In this document: positions 38,500 to 47,332 of the stretch, piece by piece
How the letters are laid out: each line of letters starts with the position of its first letter
Position numbering within the stretch: position 1 is the first letter of the stretch
NCBI RefSeq assembly: GCF_000374165.1
Contig: NZ_KB893783.1
Span: forward strand, 124,001-188,000
Direction: 5' to 3'
Length of the DNA stretch: 64,000 nucleotides
Origin: Parafrankia elaeagni
Lineage (GTDB): Bacteria; Actinomycetota; Actinomycetes; Frankiales; Frankiaceae
Notes under the pieces: model-generated
Told to the model about the DNA's origin: nothing
Seen by the model: only the letters and a program-made list of their open reading frames with translations
Database searches by the model: none
Translations under genes and position numbers: made by a program

Positions 38500-41319
38500 T
38501 CATCCGGGCCGGTTCAGACGACCGAAGGCGAGTGTGAGCGGCTGGCCCAGACCGATGGGCCCGGCGGACGGGCCGGCCAGGGCCAGCGCGTGTGGTGTCG
38601 CGGCCGCCCGGCGGCAGGCGCGCAGGAACGCGGCCGCGGCGCGCGGGACCGTGGCCAGCCCCGGCAGCGGCAGCGGCAGCGAGCGTGCCCGCCCGGCCGC
38701 GGCGGCGACCGCGGTACCGACGGTGAGGCAGAGGAGGAGAACCGGCAGCGGGTCAAGGTGGCGCAGCGCGACCTCGTAGACCGTGTAATGCGTCAGGTAG
38801 GTGTAGAGGGAGGCGCCGGCGATCGTCCCGGCGGCCGTGACAAGCAACCCGGGCAGCGGCAGCCGGGCGACGAAGAGGAGCGCGGAAAGGCCCGCGAGCA
38901 CCACCGTCTCCCGGGCTGGGTCGCCGAAGTACCCCGGTACCGCCAGGGCGGCGATCCCGAGTACCGCCAGCCGTGCGGCTGTGCCGGCGGCCCGCTGGGC
39001 GAGCCAGCCGAGCACGAAGAACCACATGGCGCCATGGGTCACGTAGAAGGCGCTGGGGAAGGTCCCCGTGTTGTCCGTCGGGATGTTGGCCACCAGCGCG
39101 ACCCCCAGCACCGCGAGCGCGAACCCGAACCCGTGCCGCCGCTCCCAGCCGCGTACCGCGGGGATCGTGAAGAGCACCGCGAGCGCGACCAGCACCTGCA
39201 CGAGGACCTCGACGAACCAGTAGCCCGGCACCCCGCCGCGCAGGTAGTTGTCCAGCAGCGAGACGTTCGACCAGTGCACGTCCGAGGTCGCGATGGCCCG
39301 CCATGCCAGCCAGAGCATCGAGGGCAGCGCAATCCGGGTGGCGGCGACCAGAATCCGCCGGCTGGTCGCCGTGTCCGGTGCGCCGCCCTGGCCGGATGCG
39401 GCGGCCGGCAGGCAGAACCGCGCGAAGCTCCAGCCGGCCACGACGAGGAGCAGATGTGCCCCGCCGAGCAGGTGGAACAACCCGATGTGGTTGGCGATGA
39501 CGAGCACCAGGGCGATCGCGCGCAGCACGACGTTGGTCTCGACGGTCCGCAGCCCGCCGGCCCGCGCCGCGCCGCCGCGCCACACCCGGGCGAGCCACCC
39601 GAACCGTGCCGGCCCGCCCGGCCGGAGGCGCCCGCGAGTGCTCTCGGCCCGCCGCACCGCGAGGAGCTCGAGGTCGGCCACGGTCATGGAGGGCCACGAC
39701 GGCGGGAGGGATCCGAGGGCGCGCTCGATCTCCAGCGACATCCGCACGTAGGTCAGCGAGTCGCCGCCGAGCCCGACGAAGGTTGCGTCGTCCGCGACCT
39801 CGCTGTGTCCCAGGACCCGGGCGAAGCGTGCCCGCAGCTCGGATGACACGGGTGCCGGCGGGTCCGCGGGCAGTCCCGACTCCGTCAGCGTGCGGAGGGC
39901 CGGGTAGTCGATCTTCCCGTTGGGTCGGCGTGGGATGTCCTTGACGGCCAGTACCCGGACATGGCTGACCGGCAGCCGCAGCCGGCTGGTCAGAACGGCG
40001 GCCGCCTGGTCGAGATCGGCCCCGTCGGCTGTCGCCACCACGGCGGTCAGCTGGTCGTCCGTGCCGACGCAGGCGGCGTTCAGGCCGTGCTCGGCAAGGA
40101 GGAGCTCGGTGCGGTCCAGGTCGATGCGCAGCCCGAACAGCTTCACGAACCTCGATGCCCGCCCGACGATCTCGTAGAGCCCGTCCGGTGCCCGGCGCGC
40201 GATGTCACCGGTCGCGAGGGCCTGGACGGTGGCGCCGGCCGCGAGGTCGGCGACGCCCGCGGCGTACCCCATCATCACGTTCGGCCCGCGGTAGATCAGT
40301 TCTCCCCGCGAGGGCTGGTCGGGATCGGGAACGATCTCGAAGGAGCCGCCGGGGATGGGCCGGCCGACGGCCTCGGGGCGCGTCGCGGCGAGCTCCGGTG
40401 GAAGGTAGGCCATCCGCGCGGTCGCCTCGGTCTGGCCGTACATCGCGAAGAATTCCCAGCCGCGGTGCCGGCCGAGAAGCGCGAGCTCGCGGACGCGGTG
40501 CGGCGCCAGCGCGCCCCCGGCCTGGGTGACATAACGCAGGCCGGGCAGGTCCATGCCGGCGAAGCCGATCCGGTCCAGCAGGTCGAAGGTGTGCGGGACG
40601 CCGTGCAGGCTGGTCCCGCCCCAGGTCCGCCAGGTCGACCAGAACCGCTCCTCGGTCACGGAGCCCTCGGTCAGGAGCAGTCCTGCGCCGCGGCTGAGGT
40701 TGCTGTTCACCACCGACAGGCCGTAGCAGTAGTGAACGGGCAGCTGGACCGGCGCGCGGTCGCTGTCCCGGATGCCCAGGTAGGAGGCGATCGCCTCGGC
40801 GTTGGCCTGGACCCCGCGGGCCGAGAGCCGAACGAGTTTCGCCGAGCCGGTCGAGCCCGAGGTGGACAGCAGCAGTGCGAGGTCGGGGTGCAGATCGCGG
40901 GCGGACCGGCCGGTGTCGTGCTCGTGGAACTCCCAGCCGTCGGTCCCGCGGGCCAGGACGACATCGGGGCGGTAGGCCGCGGCGAGCTCGCGGGACTCGT
41001 CGCGGCCCGGCCCCGTGAGCAGCACCGGGTGCCCGGCGGCGAGGGCCGCGAGATAGAGGACGAGTGGCTCGGGATCGTCCGCCAGCCCGGTGGGGTCCGC
41101 GAGCATCACCAGGCGCCGTGACCGGCCCAGCCTCGTGGCGGCGTGCTCCACCTGGTCCGCGAGCTGCCGGTAGGTGAGTACCGGCCCGCTCGCGGCGACC
41201 ACCGCAAGCCGGTCACCGAAGGCACGCAGGCCGCGTGCGAACGGAACGCCGTCGCTGACAGGCATCGTCTGTTTCGCCCCGACCCTCGCCGTCGATGAGG
41301 AGCCCGGGTGGACGACCAT
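38500..41319 (-). CDS. Adenylation-carrier-acyltransferase fusion (NRPS-like membrane enzyme)
   Basis: The 939-residue protein joins three domains. Residues about 20-485 are an AMP-forming adenylation domain (STSGSTGSAK 152-161, YGQTE 294-298, TGD 370-372, catalytic Lys469 in PNGK). Residues about 490-560 are a carrier domain with the phosphopantetheine Ser521 in GLGGDSLTY. Residues about 595-900 are an acyltransferase-3 membrane domain with about ten helices (LRAIALVLVIANHIGLF; His611). It could activate an acid, load it on the carrier and transfer it to a membrane or surface acceptor. Substrate and product are unknown. An ATG at 41265 is an alternative start. Iron-box-like bases lie upstream. 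Confidence 0.83.
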   Translation of the reverse strand: MVVHPGSSSTARVGAKQTMPVSDGVPFARGLRAFGDRLAVVAASGPVLTYRQLADQVEHAATRLGRSRRLVMLADPTGLADDPEPLVLYLAALAAGHPVLLTGPGRDESRELAAAYRPDVVLARGTDGWEFHEHDTGRSARDLHPDLALLLSTSGSTGSAKLVRLSARGVQANAEAIASYLGIRDSDRAPVQLPVHYCYGLSVVNSNLSRGAGLLLTEGSVTEERFWSTWRTWGGTSLHGVPHTFDLLDRIGFAGMDLPGLRYVTQAGGALAPHRVRELALLGRHRGWEFFAMYGQTEATARMAYLPPELAATRPEAVGRPIPGGSFEIVPDPDQPSRGELIYRGPNVMMGYAAGVADLAAGATVQALATGDIARRAPDGLYEIVGRASRFVKLFGLRIDLDRTELLLAEHGLNAACVGTDDQLTAVVATADGADLDQAAAVLTSRLRLPVSHVRVLAVKDIPRRPNGKIDYPALRTLTESGLPADPPAPVSSELRARFARVLGHSEVADDATFVGLGGDSLTYVRMSLEIERALGSLPPSWPSMTVADLELLAVRRAESTRGRLRPGGPARFGWLARVWRGGAARAGGLRTVETNVVLRAIALVLVIANHIGLFHLLGGAHLLLVVAGWSFARFCLPAAASGQGGAPDTATSRRILVAATRIALPSMLWLAWRAIATSDVHWSNVSLLDNYLRGGVPGYWFVEVLVQVLVALAVLFTIPAVRGWERRHGFGFALAVLGVALVANIPTDNTGTFPSAFYVTHGAMWFFVLGWLAQRAAGTAARLAVLGIAALAVPGYFGDPARETVVLAGLSALLFVARLPLPGLLVTAAGTIAGASLYTYLTHYTVYEVALRHLDPLPVLLLCLTVGTAVAAAAGRARSLPLPLPGLATVPRAAAAFLRACRRAAATPHALALAGPSAGPIGLGQPLTLAFGRLNRPG

Positions 41320-41390
41320 GCGTCGGCGACTGGCGTCAAGGAGGCGAATCCGCAGGTGAAACGCATCGACCCGGACGGAAGGCGTTCAGC

Positions 41391-41403
41391 TTAGGTTAAC
41401 TTT
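41391..41403 (-). promoter_or_regulatory. Iron-box-like half-site upstream of the adenylation-acyltransferase gene
   Basis: TTAGGTTAACTTT contains TTAGGTTA, a perfect left half of the IdeR/DtxR iron box; the right half is degraded. It lies 72 bp before the ATG at 41319, at a distance similar to the site before the iron importer. Confidence 0.35.
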
Positions 41404-41517
41404 CGGCCGAGACGCCAGGGGTGGGTCATTCGTCTACCGCGCGTGTTGCCCGGGTGACCTTCCCGTGGGCAGGAGTGGCGGGCCGCCGGCGGTGAGTGCG
41501 GACGGCCCCCGGGGCGA

Positions 41518-42057
41518 TCAGTCGTCCCCTGCCGGGGACGGGCCGCCGCCGAAGGTCATGTCGACCAGGGTGAGGTAGAGCCGGTCCGGCCGGGGAAGAA
41601 AGCTGATCTTCGAGAGAGCCTGGTCCTGGCCGGCTGACTCGACGACGAACTCGCCGTACCCGAGGAGCCGCCCGAGCGGGTCCCGGTTGTAGGTGAGATC
41701 GGTGATCTTCGACAGCGGCATCGTCTGGACCTTGCGGAAGAAGATGCCCGACACCTTCAGCAGACGCTTGTCCGTGATCATCAGGTGGTCGAAGTGCCAG
41801 TCCGCGATCTTCCAGAGCATTCGGAGGATCATGAAGAGCGCGAACCACCACAGCAGTGTGGTGATGGGACCCGTGTCGATGTCCTCCAGAGTCAGGAGGA
41901 CGTTCACGGCGAGGGCGAGCAGCGCCGCGCCCAGTGTCTGCAGGAGGACCGGCAGCATGATGGCCCAGTGCAGCCGCACCATCATGACCAGGCGCTCCTG
42001 GGACGCGAGGTACTTGGTGTCCCGCAGCGCTGGGTCCGGAAGCTGGAGTCTCACCAC
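41518..42057 (-). CDS. PH-like (bPH2, YdbS/YdbT-type) membrane protein
   Basis: The 179-residue protein has two membrane helices (about residues 28-55 and 64-84) followed by a bacterial PH domain: WHFDHLMITDKRLLKVSGIF near 87, then KVQTMPLSKITDLTYNRDPL. Such proteins are small membrane proteins of unknown role. The start MVRLQLPDPALRDTKYLASQ is typical for actinobacterial members. It follows the 51-residue membrane protein gene by 40 bp on the same strand and probably shares its transcript. Confidence 0.8.
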   Translation of the reverse strand: MVRLQLPDPALRDTKYLASQERLVMMVRLHWAIMLPVLLQTLGAALLALAVNVLLTLEDIDTGPITTLLWWFALFMILRMLWKIADWHFDHLMITDKRLLKVSGIFFRKVQTMPLSKITDLTYNRDPLGRLLGYGEFVVESAGQDQALSKISFLPRPDRLYLTLVDMTFGGGPSPAGDD

Positions 42058-42097
42058 GGTCGAAGTGTCGCAGACGCCGGGCCGGGGAGGAGGCGGA

Positions 42098-42253
42098 TCA
42101 CAGGGCTGTGTCTGTCACGAACTCGGACGCTCCGTTCCCGATGTCCTCAAGCCACCCGAACACCCGGTCGATGATGCTCGCGGCGCTGTCCGGTGCGGTG
42201 ACGATGAAAAAGATGAGGAACGCGATCGCACCGTACTTGACGATCTTGTCCAC
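42098..42253 (-). CDS. Small one-helix membrane protein (51 residues)
   Basis: A GTG at 42253 with GGAGG about 7 nt upstream starts a 51-residue protein: VDKIVKYGAIAFLIFFIVTA forms a membrane helix, followed by a short amphipathic segment ending FVTDTAL. Similar short proteins starting MDK-V-K with PD-AA after the helix occur in other actinobacteria, as far as I recall. The gene pairs with the PH-domain gene downstream. Function unknown. Confidence 0.65.
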   Translation of the reverse strand: MDKIVKYGAIAFLIFFIVTAPDSAASIIDRVFGWLEDIGNGASEFVTDTAL

Positions 42254-43096
42254 GGCGGGCCTCCGGGCCGAGTTGGGGGAACGGGGTGCGCCCAAAGTAT
42301 CGTTGTTGCGATCGACGTAGGTACGAGAATCGCCTCGATACGCTCAGCTTCGTGGTCAGTGAGTGGTATTACCCCGCTGGCACGGGACTGTGACCTGCCT
42401 CGATGGCCGGAATCTCACTCTGGGTGAGAGGCTGAACACCCTCGAACGGGTCTCGTTCGTCCCGCGCTCACCGGCGTGTCGTCCGCGCGGTGGGAGAACA
42501 CGGGTCGTCAACCCGTTGGGCGGTTCCCCTCGCGCGCCCGGCCCGCGGGCCCCCGGAGTAGGGCACTGACGGGCCGACCACCACAGAGGGTGCTGTGACC
42601 AGCGAAAAACGACGTACGCTGTGATCGTTGCCGGCTGCGTTTGGGATGGGATGGGGTCGTGGCGCGACACTGGAGTGACGGGCGTGGTTCGTCGGTGGCT
42701 TCCGATGTGGCCTGTGTCGCATCATGGTCTCCGCGAGGGTGTGCCGGACGGTGCCGGCCGTCGTCTCGCGGCGCGGCTCGGACGGTGCGGCCCGGACGGC
42801 GCGTTCCGTCGGGGCGAGGGGCGGTCGCTCCCGGCTCCGCGCGTGGCATGATCGACACTGTCGGCCGGATGACAAGTACCATCACGCGAAAGGACCGTTG
42901 ACACCGACGTCATCAGCGGATCCGTCCGGTCGGCGGCGAGGGCGCCCCGGGCGGGCCGGGCCGCTGGCCGCGTCGTACCAGGTGACCGGACACGAGATAC
43001 CCGCGGTGCGCAACCCCAGGCGGGGCGGCGCCGTCTATCCAGTGACATCGGAGCCCGCGATGGCGGGCCCGCCGGACGTGACCAGGGAGGGAATCG
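42254..43096. other. 840-bp intergenic region before dnaG; no gene established
   Basis: No convincing gene was found. Several frames of 70-130 codons exist on both strands but have arginine-rich shadow-like composition. An inverted repeat GTATCG/CGATAC lies at 42297-42341. A possible short frame with AAAGGA and TTG start runs from 42898 into dnaG. TTGACA at 42898-42903 has no matching -10. Confidence 0.5.
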
Positions 43097-45055
43097 GTGG
43101 CCGGGCGCATCCGTGACGCTGACATAGCCCTCGTACGGGAGCGGTCGGACATCGCGGACGTCATCGGTGACCACGTCCAGCTCCGCCCGGTCGGCGGCGG
43201 CAGCCTGGTCGGGCTGTGTCCCTTCCACGACGAGAAGTCGCCGTCGTTCAACGTGCGGCCCTCGGTCGGGTTCTTCCACTGCTTCGGCTGCAACGAGGGC
43301 GGTGACGTCTACGCCTTCGTCCGCAAGATCGACGGTCTCAGCTTCCCGGAGGCGGTCGAGCGCCTCGCCCGCCGGGCCGGGATCACTCTGACCTACGAGG
43401 GCGGGGGCACCACCAGCCGGGCGGTGACGAGCCAGCGGCAGCGCCTGCTGGAGGCCCACCGGCTGGCAGCCGAGTTCTACACCGAGCAGCTCTACTCCGC
43501 TCCGGATGCGCGCGCCGGCTGGGAGTTCCTCACCTCCCGTGGCTTCGACCGGTCGGCGGCGGAGCGGTTCGGCCTCGGCTACGCGCCCGCGTCCTGGGAC
43601 GAGCTGACCCGGCACCTGCTCGCGCGCCGCTTCACGGCCGAGGAGCTGGAGCTGGCCGGGCTTGCCAAGCGCGGCGGGCGCGGTGGGCTCATCGACCGGT
43701 TCCACCACCGGCTGCTGTGGCCCATCCGTGATCTGGGCGGTGAGGTCGTCGGCTTCGGCGGCCGGCGCCTCGCCGACGGTCCCGACGCCGGGCCGAAGTA
43801 CCTCAACACGGCGGAGACGCCGCTGTTCAAGAAGGCGAAGCTTCTCTACGGTGCCGACCTGGCGCGGCGTGACATCGCCCGCCGCTACCAGGTGGTGGTC
43901 GTCGAGGGGTACACCGACGTCATGGCCTGTCATCTGTCGGGCGTCACCACGGCCGTCGCGAGCTGCGGGACGTCCTTCGGCGGCGACCACGTCGCCATCG
44001 TGCGCCGGCTGTTGATGGACTCGGACTCCCGCCCCGGCGAAGTGATCTTCACCTTCGACGGGGACAAGGCCGGGCAGGCCGCCGCCATGCGGGCCTTCGA
44101 GTACGAGGAGCGGTTCGTCACCCAGACCTATGTCGCGGTACAGCCGGACGGGCTCGACCCGTGCGACCTGTGGACGCAGCATGGCGACGCGGCGGTGCGC
44201 GACCTCGTGGCCAGCCGGCAGCCGCTGTTCGAGTTCGCGATCCGCGGCGTGATCGACCGCTACGACCTGAACACCACCGAGGGCCGCCTCGCCGCGCTGG
44301 ACGCCGCCGCGCCGCTGGTGAACCGGCTCAAGGACACCGGTATCCGGCACCGCTACGCGGTGAACCTGGACCGCTGGCTCGGTTTCCTGGACGAACGGTT
44401 CGTGGTCGACCGGGTCGGGCAGCACCGCTCGAAGGCTCCGGCCGGCGGCGGTGCCGTGGCCAGGCCCTCCGGCGCGAGCGGCGCCGTGGCCACGGGCGGC
44501 CAGGGCGCCCCGGGTGCCGGTGGTGGCGGGGCGCGCCCGGCGGGGCGCAGGCAGCTCGAGGCCGCGCCGGACGAGGCGGCCGTCATCGTCGAGCGGGAGA
44601 CTCTCAAACTCGCCCTGCAGTGCCCGGGGCTGGCCGGCCCGCTGTTCGACACGCTCGCCGCCGAGCTGTTCACCGTTCCCGCGCATCGCGCGGTCCGCGA
44701 GGCGATCGCCGCCGCGGGCGGGGTGTGCGCGGGGCTGTACGCGGCCGGTGACCCGTTCGGCTGGGCCGGTGCGGTCGTGGACGTGATTCCGGACGAGGAG
44801 CTGCGGCGGTTCGTCCTCGCGCTCGCGGTCGAGGGAGTGCTGTGCGACCACGATGTGGACGACCGCTACGTCGACGAACAGATGTCGCGTGTTCAGGAGC
44901 TGCATGTGACCCGTCGGATCAGGGAAGTGAAGTCGCAGGTGCAGCGGCTCAACCCGACATCCGACACTGATGCCTTCAACCGTGCGTTCGGTGAGCTGAT
45001 TGCTTTGGAACAGCACAGGCTCCAACTCCGGGAGCGGGGCGTAGGTGCCGCGTAA
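43097..45055 (+). CDS. dnaG: DNA primase
   Basis: The 652-residue primase has an N-terminal CHC2 zinc domain ([13 protein letters not shown] near residue 37, [16 protein letters not shown] near 57). The TOPRIM catalytic core follows ([16 protein letters not shown] near 268, with [11 protein letters not shown] near 317), then a C-terminal DnaB-binding helical domain after a Gly/Ala-rich linker at about 450-480. It makes RNA primers for Okazaki fragments. GTG start with AGGGAGGGAAT upstream. It precedes the primary sigma factor gene, an order widespread in bacteria. Confidence 0.96.
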   Translation: MAGRIRDADIALVRERSDIADVIGDHVQLRPVGGGSLVGLCPFHDEKSPSFNVRPSVGFFHCFGCNEGGDVYAFVRKIDGLSFPEAVERLARRAGITLTYEGGGTTSRAVTSQRQRLLEAHRLAAEFYTEQLYSAPDARAGWEFLTSRGFDRSAAERFGLGYAPASWDELTRHLLARRFTAEELELAGLAKRGGRGGLIDRFHHRLLWPIRDLGGEVVGFGGRRLADGPDAGPKYLNTAETPLFKKAKLLYGADLARRDIARRYQVVVVEGYTDVMACHLSGVTTAVASCGTSFGGDHVAIVRRLLMDSDSRPGEVIFTFDGDKAGQAAAMRAFEYEERFVTQTYVAVQPDGLDPCDLWTQHGDAAVRDLVASRQPLFEFAIRGVIDRYDLNTTEGRLAALDAAAPLVNRLKDTGIRHRYAVNLDRWLGFLDERFVVDRVGQHRSKAPAGGGAVARPSGASGAVATGGQGAPGAGGGGARPAGRRQLEAAPDEAAVIVERETLKLALQCPGLAGPLFDTLAAELFTVPAHRAVREAIAAAGGVCAGLYAAGDPFGWAGAVVDVIPDEELRRFVLALAVEGVLCDHDVDDRYVDEQMSRVQELHVTRRIREVKSQVQRLNPTSDTDAFNRAFGELIALEQHRLQLRERGVGAA

Positions 45056-45095
45056 CCTGGGTCGATCCCGAGAAGGAAGTGACGAGATTCCGCCC

Positions 45096-46274
45096 ATGAG
45101 TCCTACCGTCCTACCCCGCGAGGCCCAGGTGGACGAGGTCAAGGACCTCATCACCCGTGGCAAGGAGATCGGTTTCCTCACCACTGAGGACGTCACGGTC
45201 GCTATCCAGGCGGCCGAGCTGCCCCCTGAGCAGGCCGAGACCGTCCTGCAGGTGCTCAATGACGAGGGCATCGAGGTCCTCGAGGCGGGGGGTGAGAACG
45301 CCGACGAGGCGGACCTGCTGGCCCGTCGGCGTCGGGAGGAGGAGGAGCTCGCGCTCAAGGCCCCGACCTCCGACCCGGTACGGATGTACCTGAAGGAGAT
45401 CGGCAAGGTCCCGCTGCTGACCGCGGAGGAGGAGGTCGACCTCGCCAAGCGGATCGAGGCCGGCCTTTTCGCCTCCGAGAAGCTCGCGGTGGCGACGAAG
45501 AAGACCTCCCCGCAGATGCGCCGTGACCTGGAGGCCATCGAGCGGGACGGGCAGATCGCCAAGCGCAAGCTCGTCGAGGCGAACCTCCGGCTCGTCGTCT
45601 CCATCGCGAAGCGGTACGTCGGGCGCGGCATGCTGTTCCTGGACCTCATCCAGGAGGGCAATCTCGGGCTCATCCGGGCGGTCGAGAAGTTCGACTACAC
45701 CAAGGGCTACAAGTTCTCCACCTATGCCACCTGGTGGATCCGCCAGGCCATCACCCGCGCGATCGCGGACCAGGCCCGGACGATCCGTATCCCGGTGCAC
45801 ATGGTCGAGACGATCAACAAGCTGATCCGCATCCAGCGGCAGCTCCTGCAGGACCTGGGCCGGGAGCCCAGCCCGGAGGAGATCGCCAAGGAGATGGACC
45901 TCACCCCGGACAAGGTCCGGGAGATCCTGAAGGTGTCCCAGGAGCCGGTCTCACTGGAGACGCCGATCGGTGAGGAGGAGGACTCCCACCTCGGCGACTT
46001 CATCGAGGACTGCGACGCGGTCGTGCCGGTGGACGCCGCGAGCTTCATCCTCCTACAGGAGCAGCTGGACTCCGTCCTGCACACGCTCTCCGACCGGGAG
46101 AAGAAGGTGATCCAGCTCCGTTTCGGCCTCACCGACGGCCATCCGCGGACGCTGGAGGAGGTCGGCCGCGAGTTCGGCGTGACCCGGGAGCGCATCCGGC
46201 AGATCGAGTCGAAGACCCTGTCCAAGCTGCGCCACCCCTCCCGGTCGCAGAAGCTCCGCGACTACCTGGAGTAG
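45096..46274 (+). CDS. rpoD: Primary sigma factor (SigA/HrdB/RpoD)
   Basis: The 392-residue sigma-70 factor has a short region 1.1 (residues about 10-80) and region 1.2 ([20 protein letters not shown] near 92). Region 2 includes [20 protein letters not shown] near 172 and [20 protein letters not shown] near 205; regions 3 and 4 follow (GRTLEEVG-type helix-turn-helix, [20 protein letters not shown] near 362). It directs housekeeping transcription. The ATG at 45096 is chosen; a GTG at 45045 overlapping the dnaG end would add 17 residues. It is shorter than E. coli RpoD because the non-conserved insert is missing. Confidence 0.93.
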   Translation: MSPTVLPREAQVDEVKDLITRGKEIGFLTTEDVTVAIQAAELPPEQAETVLQVLNDEGIEVLEAGGENADEADLLARRRREEEELALKAPTSDPVRMYLKEIGKVPLLTAEEEVDLAKRIEAGLFASEKLAVATKKTSPQMRRDLEAIERDGQIAKRKLVEANLRLVVSIAKRYVGRGMLFLDLIQEGNLGLIRAVEKFDYTKGYKFSTYATWWIRQAITRAIADQARTIRIPVHMVETINKLIRIQRQLLQDLGREPSPEEIAKEMDLTPDKVREILKVSQEPVSLETPIGEEEDSHLGDFIEDCDAVVPVDAASFILLQEQLDSVLHTLSDREKKVIQLRFGLTDGHPRTLEEVGREFGVTRERIRQIESKTLSKLRHPSRSQKLRDYLE

Positions 46275-46306
46275 TCAAACTTGCTGTAGTCGTTCGTTGA
46301 CTTCAT

Positions 46307-47332
46307 GTGTCCGTCCTGTCAGGGTCGGACCCTGTGAGGCAGCGGTCAGGCAGTCCGGAAGGACCTGTGGCTCCCGGACTCCCTGACAGCGACAGCGACC
46401 TGCAGCCTACTGACGGTGATCGTGCGGCACCCCTGCGCGTCTCCCACCTCCGATCACTGCTTCTCGCGGTAACCGGCGGGCGGACCTTCCTCGGTGCCAG
46501 GTGGGTCCGCCTGCTCCTCGCCGTGACGCCCGCTCCGCGGCGGCCAGGCCTGGCCCTACGGCTGGTGGGCCTTGCCGCCCACCACCCCCGCGGCCAGCGC
46601 CCGGACCGGTCCGCGCACCGCGACCGCGGTGCCCACGACATGTTCGTCCGGGATGTGCTCGAGCCGTACCTGGCGCCCGAGCAGGACCTGCTCGACGTCG
46701 GTTGCGGCCCTGGCTACCTGGCGCGCGCGGTGGCCGGCCGGGTCTGGTCGGTCGAGGCGGTGGACCTCTCGCGTGGTGTCCTCGCCTGCGCGCGTGTCCT
46801 CAACCATGCGGTGAACATCGACTACCGGACTCCCCGGGAGTTCTTCGGGTCCGGCCGCCGGGTCGACATCGCGGTCTCCCTCACCCTCGCCACGCAGCTG
46901 GACGACGAGGACCTCTCCGCCCTACTGACGTCGGTGTGGACGAGCCTGCGCCCCGGGGGGTGTCTCGTCCTCCGGGCGAGCGTGTCCGGTCCCGCCGGCG
47001 GCCGGCCGCGGCAACCGACCGTGCGGCTGGCCGCCACGCCGCCGGTGCCCCCGCCCCCGCCGGCACCCCCGCCGCCCGCAGGACCGGCGGCGCGCCCGCG
47101 GGGCAGGTACCGCCCGGAACACCATCCGCGTGAAGCCGGCCACCTGGTCGAACTGGTCGAACTCGCCGGGTTCGGCGACGTCCGGCTGCAGAACCTCGAC
47201 GGCCGTCCGGCTGCCGGACAGGCCCCGGCGGACACGGCGGACAGCTGGCTGCTGGTCGCGATCCGCCGCTACGAGCAGGCCGTGTTCCCGCGGGTGCCGG
47301 AGCGTGTCCGGCAGGCCGCGGCCCAGGCCTGA
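46307..47332 (+). CDS. Class I SAM-dependent methyltransferase with Pro-rich insert
   Basis: The 341-residue protein has the SAM-binding motif LLDVGCGPGYLARAVAG near residue 129. It also has a Pro-rich loop, PPVPPPPPAPPPPAGP, at about residues 247-262, and a final HLVELVELAGFGDVRLQNLD segment. The 100 residues before the methyltransferase fold are not conserved-looking, so the GTG at 46307 is tentative; it has no ribosome binding site, and a palindrome at 46320 overlaps its first codons. Substrate unknown. Its stop directly abuts the stop of the convergent glycosyltransferase gene (47332/47333). Confidence 0.68.
   Translation: MSVLSGSDPVRQRSGSPEGPVAPGLPDSDSDLQPTDGDRAAPLRVSHLRSLLLAVTGGRTFLGARWVRLLLAVTPAPRRPGLALRLVGLAAHHPRGQRPDRSAHRDRGAHDMFVRDVLEPYLAPEQDLLDVGCGPGYLARAVAGRVWSVEAVDLSRGVLACARVLNHAVNIDYRTPREFFGSGRRVDIAVSLTLATQLDDEDLSALLTSVWTSLRPGGCLVLRASVSGPAGGRPRQPTVRLAATPPVPPPPPAPPPPAGPAARPRGRYRPEHHPREAGHLVELVELAGFGDVRLQNLDGRPAAGQAPADTADSWLLVAIRRYEQAVFPRVPERVRQAAAQA
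46320..46334. terminator. Perfect palindrome after rpoD
   Basis: CAGGGTC-G-GACCCTG, 46 bp after the rpoD stop. The 7-bp stem with a one-base centre is too tight for a hairpin unless the inner pairs open, so it may be a protein-binding site or a weak terminator. Confidence 0.4.

Noticed and set aside
42621..42851. Plus-strand 76-codon frame in the gap before dnaG
   Set aside because: Its end has shadow-like composition, it lacks a ribosome binding site, and it overlaps several other equally weak frames.
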